This document shows positions 57,330-64,000 of a stretch of 64,000 nt of DNA, piece after piece. The stretch comes from Mogibacterium sp. Lineage in GTDB: Bacteria; Bacillota; Clostridia; Peptostreptococcales; Anaerovoracaceae. The stretch lies in NCBI GenBank assembly GCA_017433975.1, contig JAFRGD010000001.1:1-64000 (forward strand), written 5' to 3'. A program made the position numbers and the translations under genes. Position 1 is the first letter of the stretch. Each line of letters opens with the position of its first letter. The notes beneath the pieces are model-generated. The model did no database searches. It was given only the letters and a program-made list of their open reading frames with translations, and was not told the origin of the DNA.

Positions 57330-57827
57330 TTACCGCCTGACATACCGCAGCTGGCACGTCGGGTCGCCCTTGGCGATCGTTCCCGGCAGGTCGAGCTCCA
57401 CGCCGAAGCACTCGCCGATGCCGCGGTCGCCGCACATCGCGTGGTCGCACATCATCGCGATCTGCTCGTCAGTGCAGCCTTGCTTTTGCCAGGCCTTGAC
57501 CAGCGGGCAGTAGTGGAAGTCGATGTCCAGGTGGTCGTCATCGCACCGTTTGATGTCCATCTCGAAGACCTTCTGCGCGAAGAATCCGAACAGGGCCTTC
57601 TTGAGGCCTTTGAGGGACTGACCCATGCCGCCTTTCTCGACGAGCCCCTTGCCTTGATACAAACCGCAGCGTTTGATTGCGTCCGGCGCGAAGTCCGCAG
57701 CCTTCAAGCCATGTTTCTCGGCCTCGTCGCACAACAGGTACATCCAGAGCGCCCGGTGCTCGAGCTGCTCGCGGATGCCTACGATCAGGGGGTTCTTGAT
57801 CTTCGCTTCGTTTCTAATCTTGCTCAT
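57330..57827 (-). CDS. L-2-amino-thiazoline-4-carboxylic acid hydrolase family protein
   Basis: A 165-residue protein of the ATC hydrolase-like family: FHYCPLVKAWQKQGC near 105, MCDHAMCGDRGIGECFGVEL near 125 and DPTCQLRYVRR at the end. These Cys/His blocks mark the family. True ATC hydrolases release cysteine, but most members have unknown substrates. GGAGG is 6 bases before the ATG. It lies upstream of the rtcB leader on the same strand, with its own stop before the promoter at 57251. Confidence 0.85.
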   Translation of the reverse strand: MSKIRNEAKIKNPLIVGIREQLEHRALWMYLLCDEAEKHGLKAADFAPDAIKRCGLYQGKGLVEKGGMGQSLKGLKKALFGFFAQKVFEMDIKRCDDDHLDIDFHYCPLVKAWQKQGCTDEQIAMMCDHAMCGDRGIGECFGVELDLPGTIAKGDPTCQLRYVRR

Positions 57828-57953
57828 ACTGCGCCTCCGTAGCTTTCATTATTCATCGTTTGACTGCATTATACTATATCCTCCCGGTCCTTTTCAAAGG
57901 CGAAAGTGGGCGGGGGCTTATGCGCGGAGCGACGATTCCAGCCGGTGCAAAAC

Positions 57954-58015
57954 TGCATAAAATTGCATAAATATCTATAAATATACTTGACACACGCAAT
58001 CATTAACGTTACAAT
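57954..58015 (+). promoter_or_regulatory. Promoter of the ureohydrolase operon with phased upstream repeats
   Basis: TTGACA (57987-57992) and TACAAT (58010-58015) with a 17-base spacer. Directly upstream are three 10-base repeats TGCATAAAAT, TGCATAAATA and TCTATAAATA (57954-57983), in phase with the helix. TTGCATAAATAT is shared with the palindrome at 44146. Confidence 0.8.
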
Positions 58016-58047
58016 ACACCCATCATAGCCGCAGACGAGGAGTGGTC

Positions 58048-59028
58048 ATGGAAATCATCAACAAGCCTTTCACAGTCGAAGAGAGCCCGATGTGCAATCC
58101 GTTTGTCGGCATTCCGACGTTTCTGATGGCACCGTACTGCCCGAATCTCGACGAACTCGTCGCGGACATCGCGGTGATCGGCATGCCGTACGACATGGGG
58201 ACTTCGGTCAAGACCGGCGCGCGGTTCGGCCCGAATGGGGTGCGGGCGGCCTCCAGGTATAACTGCTACGCGCACGAGGGCTGGTACGATCCGATCCGCG
58301 ACGAGATGTTCCTCGGACCGCCGTGGAAGGTCGTGGACTGCGGGGACATCGATGTCCTGCACACGTTGTATGAGCAGAGCTTTCGGAACTGCGAGGCGGC
58401 GATCCGCAAGATCCTGGAAAAAGGCGCGGTTCCTTTCACGATCGGCGGGGACCACGCGATGACGACTGCGATCCTGCGAGCGTACGACTCCTACGAGGAC
58501 CTGTGCGTGATCCAGTTCGACGCGCACCTGGACTTCTCGAAGGCACCTCACGGAATCACCGAGGGACCGGGAAGCCCGATGAGAAGGGCCTCCGAGATGC
58601 CGCACATCGGTAAGCTGATGCAGATCGGGATCCGGGGCATCGGAAGCTCGCAGTACCAGGACTTCCAGGACGCGCGCGCGTATGGGAGCACCATTCTCAC
58701 CTCGCACGACGTCAGGACGAAAGGCGTTGCCTACGCGATTTCAAAGATTCCGGACGCGGCTCATTACTACATCACGTTTGACATCGACGGCCTCGACCCG
58801 TCGATCGCCAACGGAACCGGCTCTCCGGTCCCGTACGGCCTCCTCTATGAGGAAGCCAGTGCGATTATCGAGGCGGTTGCGTACAAGGGCAGCATCGTCG
58901 GGTTTGATGTCGCGGAGGTCTCACCGCCGAACGACAACCACGACATCACATCGATGTACGCTGCGCAGCTGATGCTGGACGCGATGTCTTTCCTGACCAA
59001 GGCCAGGGAGAAGCAAATCAATCAATAA
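58048..59028 (+). CDS. Ureohydrolase (agmatinase/arginase family)
   Basis: A 326-residue binuclear manganese enzyme. Metal motifs are IGGDHAMTTAI (H and D), FDAHLDF (the DAHxD block) and ITFDIDGLDPSIANGTGSPVP (the DxDxxDP block with the usual context). Agmatinase, arginase, guanidinobutyrase or guanidine-type hydrolases share this fold. The ATG at 58048 is chosen since GAGGAG is 5 bases upstream. The amino-acid binding lipoprotein gene follows by 28 bases, so a basic amino acid or amine is the likely substrate. Confidence 0.92.
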   Translation: MEIINKPFTVEESPMCNPFVGIPTFLMAPYCPNLDELVADIAVIGMPYDMGTSVKTGARFGPNGVRAASRYNCYAHEGWYDPIRDEMFLGPPWKVVDCGDIDVLHTLYEQSFRNCEAAIRKILEKGAVPFTIGGDHAMTTAILRAYDSYEDLCVIQFDAHLDFSKAPHGITEGPGSPMRRASEMPHIGKLMQIGIRGIGSSQYQDFQDARAYGSTILTSHDVRTKGVAYAISKIPDAAHYYITFDIDGLDPSIANGTGSPVPYGLLYEEASAIIEAVAYKGSIVGFDVAEVSPPNDNHDITSMYAAQLMLDAMSFLTKAREKQINQ

Positions 59029-59056
59029 TTGTATATTTATAAAGGAGGAACCTATC

Positions 59057-59857
59057 ATGAAGAAACTAACGAAAGCAATGGCGCTTCTTCTCATAGCGCT
59101 GCTGGCGGTCGGAATGCTCGCAGCCTGCGGAGGGGGCGGCGATTCCGGCGATTCCGGTGAGGAAGAGGTCGTCGTATACATCGCGGGAACCGAGCCGACA
59201 TACCCGCCGTTCGACAGCACGACCGAAGACGGTGAGATCATCGGCTTTGACATGGACCTGCTTAACGCGATTGCGGAGGACCAGGGCTTTGAAGTGAAGT
59301 ATCAGGCCTTTGAATTCGACGCGCTGATTCCGGCGACGCAGGCGGGCAACTGCGACATCATCGCCGCGGCGATGAACATCATGCCGGACCGTGCGGAAGT
59401 GGTCGACTTCTCAGATCCGTATTTTGAGAGCGGCAAAGTCATCCTCGTCAAAGCGGACAACGACACCATTAAGAGCGACAGCGACCTCACACCGGACATG
59501 AAGGTCGCCGCGCAGATCGGTACGACCGAGGGCGAATACGTGCAGCAGCTCGCCGCGGACGGCAAGATCAAGGAAGCGGTTGTCCTGAACCAGACCACGG
59601 CCTGCATTCTGCAGCTGCAGAACGGCGACGTGGACGCGGTCGTCATCGACGCGCCGGTCGCGATGTACTATGACCTTCAGAACGAGGACATCAAGCAGAT
59701 TGACTCCGTGATCGACCCTGCGCAGATGGCGTTCGCGGTCAACAAAGGTAACGATGAACTGCTCGCTAAGATCAACGCCGGCCTCGCGCATGTCAAAGAG
59801 AATGGAACCTACGACGCGCTCGTCGAGAAATGGTTCACCAACGGCGGCGAGGAATAA
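59057..59857 (+). CDS. Amino-acid ABC transporter substrate-binding lipoprotein
   Basis: A 266-residue extracytoplasmic binding protein (family 3). The signal peptide ends LLAVGMLAAC with lipidated Cys24, then YIAGTEPTYPPFDSTTEDGEIIGFDMDL, the typical opening, and IIAAAMNIMPDRAEVVDFSDPY. No permease or ATPase gene is adjacent, so it depends on transport genes elsewhere. Pairing with a ureohydrolase suggests arginine, agmatine or a related compound. Confidence 0.92.
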   Translation: MKKLTKAMALLLIALLAVGMLAACGGGGDSGDSGEEEVVVYIAGTEPTYPPFDSTTEDGEIIGFDMDLLNAIAEDQGFEVKYQAFEFDALIPATQAGNCDIIAAAMNIMPDRAEVVDFSDPYFESGKVILVKADNDTIKSDSDLTPDMKVAAQIGTTEGEYVQQLAADGKIKEAVVLNQTTACILQLQNGDVDAVVIDAPVAMYYDLQNEDIKQIDSVIDPAQMAFAVNKGNDELLAKINAGLAHVKENGTYDALVEKWFTNGGEE

Positions 59858-59891
59858 ACCCGCTGCAAGGCCCACTATATGATATAACGGA

Positions 59892-59923
59892 GGCGCTGAA
59901 GATTATCTTCAGCGCCTTTTTTT
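59892..59923 (+). terminator. Intrinsic terminator of the ureohydrolase operon
   Basis: GGCGCTGAAGA and TCTTCAGCGCC around TTA, then a run of seven T. Confidence 0.95.
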
Positions 59924-59986
59924 AAACGAACCGGCCCCGGATATGTGGTATAATAACCAGAGAAAACCGATGGAAAGGACTGCTCC

Positions 59987-60277
59987 ATGGATACGTTGTT
60001 CACGCTGAGCCAACTGAAAAAAGCCGCGGCAGGGGACCGGCAGCTCCGGGAGTCGCTGCTCGCGTCCCGGCAATCCGCGAAGCCGCTCAAAGCCTTTTGC
60101 GAGGCCGCCCGCGCCCATGGGTTCGACCTGTATGAGATGGATTTGATTGAGGCGGGCGCGGACCACTACGCCGCAATGAAGCGGAGCCAGAACGGCGGCG
60201 GCGAGAACTCGCCGGTCCTGAACTCCGCGTCAGATTATTATGAGGCATTTGTTGAAGAACTGGGGAAGATGGAATAG
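59987..60277 (+). CDS. Small helical protein, Nif11-like in pattern
   Basis: A 96-residue protein. LKKAAAGDRQLRESLLAS, PLKAFCEAARAHGFDLYEMD and LIEAGADHY follow the spacing of Nif11-like leader domains, found on RiPP precursors but also on stand-alone proteins. The tail after the Gly-Gly-Gly (near 70) is short and acidic. TATAAT at 59949-59954 lies before it and GGAAAGGA near the ATG. No maturation enzymes are adjacent; the only radical SAM gene is 8.4 kb away. Confidence 0.6.
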   Translation: MDTLFTLSQLKKAAAGDRQLRESLLASRQSAKPLKAFCEAARAHGFDLYEMDLIEAGADHYAAMKRSQNGGGENSPVLNSASDYYEAFVEELGKME

Positions 60278-60300
60278 CGCCTCGAGAGGAGCGTTCCGCG

Positions 60301-60627
60301 CTATCTTTTAATATACTTCTCGTCGCCGACGTTGTCTTGGGCCGGAAGGAACCGTTCGACCTTCATGTGAAGGTCGTATTTATTGCGCAGGGTCATGATC
60401 TTTTGCATGGTTTCGGACTCGTGATGCGCGTCGAGCGCCTTCTGGTCGCGCCACTGGTCGATCAGCAGGACGGTTTCCGGGTCGTCCATCGGAAAAAAGT
60501 ATTCATATCGCTCATTCCCGTCTTTCGCGCGGATTTCATCCACGATTCCGGTTGCGGTCATCTCTTCGGCGAAATTTCTTGCGCTGCCGGCTTCGCCCGT
60601 GTAATAGATATTAATCGTCAAACTCAT
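60301..60627 (-). CDS. Antibiotic biosynthesis monooxygenase (ABM)-domain protein
   Basis: A 108-residue ABM/YgiN-like dimeric alpha-beta barrel protein: INIYYTGEAGSARNFAEEM, RYEYFFPMDDPETVLLIDQW and LDAHHESETMQKI are the family blocks. Such proteins act on quinones, haem or as stabilisers. It is the last gene of the redox operon (25 bases after the flavoprotein gene). Confidence 0.85.
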   Translation of the reverse strand: MSLTINIYYTGEAGSARNFAEEMTATGIVDEIRAKDGNERYEYFFPMDDPETVLLIDQWRDQKALDAHHESETMQKIMTLRNKYDLHMKVERFLPAQDNVGDEKYIKR

Positions 60628-60652
60628 GTCTCACCGCGCCTTTCCGAAGGAG

Positions 60653-61189
60653 CTAAATGCTCTTCCCAAGTTCATACGCCTGCGCAGGGTATTTACTGGC
60701 GCGCGTCATCGCCGGCGTACCGCAGCCTTTCCCAAGTACGGTTCCGCAGTCTTTGAAACTCATGTAGCGGCACAGCTGCTTGTAATATGCCTCCGTGACC
60801 TCAAACACGGTGTCCGTATTGTCCCACGCGACGGACAGAAGGGCAGCCCGCTTGTGCATGGACGCGAGCTCCATCGTGAAGCTATAAAACCGGTCCACGC
60901 AGGCCTTGAGCGGGGCCGGCCAGTTGTAGTAGTAGACCGGCATGACGAAAACGATCATGTCCGCGGCTTTGATTGCCGGCTTGATCTCGTTCTCATAGTC
61001 GTCGTTCAGGACACACGGGCCAGACATGCCGCAGCGACCGCAGCCCAGGCAGGGCTTGACGGTCTTGCGGATAACATCCATGACCGTGACGTCGTGACCG
61101 TTTTCTTTTGCGCCGCGGATGAATTCATCCGCCAGCATGTTCGACGAACCTTTGGCGTTCCCGCTGCTTTCCAGTACCAAAATATTCAG
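60653..61189 (-). CDS. Flavodoxin-like NAD(P)H-dependent FMN reductase (iron-sulfur flavoprotein type)
   Basis: A 178-residue flavoprotein. From a CTG start at 61189 it reads NILVLESSGNAKGSSNMLA, the FMN phosphate loop; VKPCLGCGRCGMSGPC near 60 may bind a cluster, and PVYYYNWPAPLKACVDRFY is the flavin region. The CTG overlaps the upstream stop as CTGA and has GGAGG 9 bases before it. The next candidate start, TTG at 61180, would lose part of the first strand. It lies between a DUF4405 membrane protein and an ABM gene. Confidence 0.85.
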   Translation of the reverse strand: MNILVLESSGNAKGSSNMLADEFIRGAKENGHDVTVMDVIRKTVKPCLGCGRCGMSGPCVLNDDYENEIKPAIKAADMIVFVMPVYYYNWPAPLKACVDRFYSFTMELASMHKRAALLSVAWDNTDTVFEVTEAYYKQLCRYMSFKDCGTVLGKGCGTPAMTRASKYPAQAYELGKSI

Positions 61190-61851
61190 ATCTGTTTTCC
61201 TCCTCGTAGCTGTTTTTTTCCAGCCTTATGCAAAAGATTCGTTATTGTCGCGACTAGTACCATGACCGCTACGTAGTCCAGAAGGAACAGGACCCTTGAC
61301 GCGGACGGGTCGAAGTAGGCAAACTGTACCCGGAACAGCAGGTAATCTGCGATACCACGGCGAATGAAAGCGAAGGCTCCGTAGGCCGAAATGATCGCGA
61401 AAAGGACGGAGAAGGCTTTCGCAGTACGCTGGCTGACGGCTTTCGTGAGCTTCGCGACAATCGACGCTGTGTGCAGCCCCATGTGCACGCTCAGCAGTAC
61501 GAAGCCCCAGTACGCGAAGCCCATGTGCACGGACCGAAGGTCTGCCGCGGAGGCACCCAGGGTCACGTCAACAAGGATGTGTTTCGACATCAGGAGGCCC
61601 GACACCGGCTGCGTCACCATGTATATCGCAAGCAGCACGTCGACTGCGGCGCTGAACGCCCGCACTGGCGAATAACGGCCCTTGAACAAAGCGCGCCACC
61701 ACCGCCGGTTCACGATATGATGCGCAGCAAAGAGCGCGAACATGCACACGCCGAGCAGTTCGTGGTTCTTTTCCCCGATGAGAGAATACGCCATGAGCAG
61801 CGGGAGTGCCAGTATCATTAGAATGTCGATGATTGTCCTTGCCGTCTTCAT
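61186..61851 (-). CDS. DUF4405-type membrane protein (cytochrome b-like)
   Basis: A 221-residue protein with about five membrane helices (DILMILALPLLMAY, LLGVCMFALFAAHHIVN, VDVLLAIYMVTQPVSG, GFVLLSVHMGLHTAS, FSVLFAIISAYGAFAF). Paired histidines (HH in helix 2, VHM and H in helix 4) suit haem binding. Function unknown; the flavodoxin and flavoprotein genes at its sides suggest electron transfer across the membrane. It starts 1 base after the flavodoxin stop. Confidence 0.85.
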   Translation of the reverse strand: MKTARTIIDILMILALPLLMAYSLIGEKNHELLGVCMFALFAAHHIVNRRWWRALFKGRYSPVRAFSAAVDVLLAIYMVTQPVSGLLMSKHILVDVTLGASAADLRSVHMGFAYWGFVLLSVHMGLHTASIVAKLTKAVSQRTAKAFSVLFAIISAYGAFAFIRRGIADYLLFRVQFAYFDPSASRVLFLLDYVAVMVLVATITNLLHKAGKKQLRGGKQI

Positions 61852-61852
61852 C

Positions 61853-62584
61853 TTACTTGAGGCCGAGCGTGTTGAGCCAGTCCAGGACGTCCTGCCGCGC
61901 GCTGTCGGACCCTGCCGCGGTTCCGCTGACCGCGATGCCGTCGAGCACCGTCGCGCCCGGTTCTCGCTCTTGAATCATTTGGAACGTACCGCCGTCCCGG
62001 CTGCCGCCGTGGGTCATGAACGGAACAATCGTCTTACCGGACAGGTCGTAGGTATCGAAAAAGGTTTCAAGCACCATCGGGAGCTCGTACCACCAGATTG
62101 GGTAGCCGATGAAAATGACGTCGTACTCCGCCGGGTCCACCGAAAGCGGCTCGAACGCAGGTCGCGCGTCGTTGTTCGCCTCGTCCTTGGCGTAGTCCGC
62201 GCACTCGTTGTAACTGAGCGGGTAGTCCACGGAAGGGACGATCGCCTCGATGTCGCCGCCCATCTGCCCGTGGACGATCTCGGCGATCCAGCGCGTCGAT
62301 GAAACGTCGCCGGCCATCGGCGTCGCGGACGACACCGCGTCGGTGTCCTTGGTGTTTGCCGCGCTGAAGTACAGAATCAGGACTTTCTGCCCCTCCGGCG
62401 CGGTGTCCTCTGCCGTTGTTTCGCCGGAAGACGGATCTTCGGCCGCTGTCTCGTCCGACGGCTGCTCTTCCGCCACGGTTTCTTCCTGCGCTGGTTCGTC
62501 ACTGTCCGTACTGCTACCGCACGCCGCCAGCGAAAGCGCCATGGCGAGCGCCAGCGCGGCAGCCAGGATTTTCTTTATTTTCAT
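61853..62584 (-). CDS. Secreted flavodoxin lipoprotein
   Basis: A 243-residue exported flavodoxin-like protein. The signal peptide ends ALALAMALSLAAC (Cys22), then an acidic Glu/Thr/Ser linker, then the flavodoxin fold: KVLILYFSAANTKDTDAV (FMN loop), FIGYPIWWYELPMVL and VPFMTHGGSRDGG. Such lipoproteins with MerR regulators are common in Clostridia. AAAGGAG precedes the ATG, 14 bases after the MerR stop. Confidence 0.92.
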   Translation of the reverse strand: MKIKKILAAALALAMALSLAACGSSTDSDEPAQEETVAEEQPSDETAAEDPSSGETTAEDTAPEGQKVLILYFSAANTKDTDAVSSATPMAGDVSSTRWIAEIVHGQMGGDIEAIVPSVDYPLSYNECADYAKDEANNDARPAFEPLSVDPAEYDVIFIGYPIWWYELPMVLETFFDTYDLSGKTIVPFMTHGGSRDGGTFQMIQEREPGATVLDGIAVSGTAAGSDSARQDVLDWLNTLGLK

Positions 62585-62598
62585 AGGTCTGTTCTCCT

Positions 62599-62988
62599 TT
62601 ATACGTTCTCGTCTTTATCCCAGCTCAGCACGCCGGTCCGGATCGCCTCGTCGTAGCGTGAGATCTTGTAGTCCAGCAGCTTCGCGGTTTCATTGATTTT
62701 ATCGAGCTCGGCCTGGATTTCCGCCCGGGCCTGCGCGAGCAGGTCGCGCCTGGCCTGGAATGTACTGTCGCCTTCGCGGAACAGCCGCACATACTCGATG
62801 AGCATCTCGACCGAAACGCCGGCGCTGCGCATGCAGATCGCGTTTTCCACCCAGCCGAGGTCTTCTTCCGTATAGTTGCGGATGCCGCCCTTGGTGCGGC
62901 CCACCGCCGGGATGACCCCGACGCGCTCGTAGTACCGGAGCGTGTCCGCGGTGATCCCGTATTTCTCACAGACTTCTTTGATGGTCAT
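62599..62988 (-). CDS. MerR-family transcriptional regulator
   Basis: A 129-residue regulator: MTIKEVCEKYGITADTLRYYERVGVIP (helix-turn-helix with the RYYE mark), then a coiled coil (DLLAQARAEIQAELDKINET). No C-terminal metal cysteines, so a drug or redox response is more likely than a metal response. AGGAGG is 8 bases before the ATG at 62988. It probably controls the alcohol dehydrogenase and flavodoxin genes around it. Confidence 0.93.
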   Translation of the reverse strand: MTIKEVCEKYGITADTLRYYERVGVIPAVGRTKGGIRNYTEEDLGWVENAICMRSAGVSVEMLIEYVRLFREGDSTFQARRDLLAQARAEIQAELDKINETAKLLDYKISRYDEAIRTGVLSWDKDENV

Positions 62989-63016
62989 GGCCAAAGCCTC
63001 CTTGCGTTGCCGGGTC

Positions 63017-64000
63017 TCACAGGCTCTGCCGCAGGATTTCCACAACTTCGTCCCGGGTGAGTACTTTGTAGCCGCCGTCCAGAATGATCGTTCCGTCGGC
63101 GATGCCTTCGATCATATCTTCGGTCGCTCCGAGTTCGGACAGGTTCAAGGCTACGCCGAGCTTCCGCATCCAGGCTTCCATGGCCGCGAGGCCTTCCTCC
63201 GCGACCTGTTCGTCGGTCTTGCCCTCCGGGCACACGCCCCAGACCTCCGTCGCGAAGCGTTTGAACTTCGCGAGGCCGTACGGCAAGATGAAGCGGTAAT
63301 ACGGAAGCGAAACCGCGGAAAGCGTCATCCCGTGCGTCGCATCGGTGTACGCGCCGGCTGACTGCCCGAGCATGTGCACCATCCAGTCGGTCGACTTGCC
63401 GCGGGAGATGAGCGTGTTCAGCGCCCAGGTAGCCGTCCACATGATGTTGGACCGCGCCTCGTAATCGTTCGGGTTCTCCAGCGCGATGAGCGAGCTGTGA
63501 ATGACCGACTTCATCAACGCCTCCGCGATGTAGTCGCTCGTGTTGTCGTCTTCGCCCGAGAAGTACTGCTCGCAGATGTGGTTGAAGATGTCGTAGATGC
63601 CGGACACCATCTGCCGCTTCGGGAGGGTGAGGGTGTACATTGGGTTCAGAATCGAGAACTTAGGCATCACCTCGTCGCCGAAAACGTGGCCGATCTTGAG
63701 CTTTTGCGCGTGGTTGGTGATGACCGCGCCGGCGTTCATCTCCGATCCGGTTCCAACCATCGTCAGGACGCAGCCCACCGGCACGATTTCGCAGGCCGGC
63801 TCTTCGAAGCGGAGGTAGTATTTATCCCACGGGTCCTCGTCGCAGTGGACGGAGACCGACACGGCCTTCGCGTAGTCGCAGCACGATCCGCCGCCGACCG
63901 CGAGCAGCAGGTCGACATCGTTCTCCCGCGCGAGGCGGACGCCCTCATACAGTTTTTCCACGGTCGGGTTCGGCATGACGCCGCCGTCTTCGACGACGGT
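63017..64000 (-). CDS. Iron-containing alcohol dehydrogenase (5' end beyond window)
   Basis: The last 327 residues of a group III alcohol dehydrogenase (YqhD/BDH type) are in view. The NAD(P)-binding LLAVGGGSCCDYAKAVS, VLTMVGTGSEMNAGAVITN, and the metal ligands in SGIYDIFNHICEQYF and DATHGMTLSAVSLPYY are present. It reduces aldehydes to alcohols with NAD(P)H. The first ~55-60 residues lie off the window. It heads the MerR-flavodoxin operon (28-base gap to MerR). Confidence 0.95.
   Translation of the reverse strand, partial: TVVEDGGVMPNPTVEKLYEGVRLARENDVDLLLAVGGGSCCDYAKAVSVSVHCDEDPWDKYYLRFEEPACEIVPVGCVLTMVGTGSEMNAGAVITNHAQKLKIGHVFGDEVMPKFSILNPMYTLTLPKRQMVSGIYDIFNHICEQYFSGEDDNTSDYIAEALMKSVIHSSLIALENPNDYEARSNIMWTATWALNTLISRGKSTDWMVHMLGQSAGAYTDATHGMTLSAVSLPYYRFILPYGLAKFKRFATEVWGVCPEGKTDEQVAEEGLAAMEAWMRKLGVALNLSELGATEDMIEGIADGTIILDGGYKVLTRDEVVEILRQSL

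Overview
The window comes from a high-GC anaerobic Firmicute-like bacterium (Clostridia; an amino-acid-fermenting gut or rumen lineage is likely, family not decidable from here). Supporting signs are two four-subunit 2-oxoacid:ferredoxin oxidoreductase operons, strong AGGAGG ribosome binding sites, a C_GCAxxG_C_C redox protein, a dipeptidase beside a YjiH-type membrane protein, a ureohydrolase with an amino-acid binding lipoprotein, and many MerR/XRE/LysR regulators. No phage or transposase genes were seen. Most of the window is GC-rich. The stretches around 20990-23060 and 23540-33240 are clearly AT-richer and look acquired.

Layout. 1-3153: oxidoreductase operon 1 (minus strand, cut by the window start), led by an unusual P-loop ATPase gene. 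3348-10556: a membrane-anchored GH25 muramidase, a ketopantoate-reductase-family enzyme, several small or membrane proteins and a metallophosphoesterase. 10553-15856: a Pr6Pr membrane protein, then an ADP-ribose-related group (macro-NADAR fusion, nucleoside 2-deoxyribosyltransferase-like protein, ARH-SseB fusion), a TfoX-N protein and a GNAT. 16241-20836: a cyclase-family hydrolase, an XRE-HD (SpoT-like) fusion, a MazG-like protein and a VanY-type carboxypeptidase, separated by repeat-rich non-coding DNA. 21160-23051: a two-gene AbiL/RloAB-type defence module between two near-identical terminator hairpins. 23539-32913: an AT-rich operon with an XRE regulator, type I HsdM and HsdS, an OLD-family ATPase-TOPRIM nuclease, HsdR, a Clp-fold serine protease and a small protein. 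33311-37084: two alpha/beta hydrolases, a creatininase-family protein and an XRE-Uma2 protein with a fine operator/promoter. 37390-41811: oxidoreductase operon 2 with the same five-gene order, and a divergent LysR regulator. 42008-52564: redox and membrane proteins, dipeptidase, SRAP protein, a double-SDR fusion, and a radical-SAM/SPASM group. 53423-56965: an RNA-repair locus. 57330-64000: ATC hydrolase family protein, ureohydrolase, substrate-binding lipoprotein, and a flavin/redox operon downstream of an iron-containing alcohol dehydrogenase (cut by the window end).

The most notable system is the RNA-repair locus (53423-57299). RtcB ligase, a small XRE protein and a DUF2828 von Willebrand protein (Ro60-like in layout) flank an array on the same strand. 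The array holds three tightly packed tRNA genes (Met/Ile-CAU, Glu-UUC, Asp-GUC) with encoded CCA, plus three structured non-tRNA modules that share the box ACAGCAACC. One of these wraps a degenerate tRNA in an outer helix, and one carries an isolated CAU anticodon arm. The operon has a consensus-like promoter overlapped by an inverted repeat, and an intrinsic terminator just before rtcB. The layout resembles the rsr-Y RNA-rtcBA operons, with different parts.

Other points are tandem repeats that duplicate the last codons and stop of three genes (12938, 14793, 15296), the P-loop ATPase paired with both oxidoreductase operons, and the enlarged type I restriction operon.
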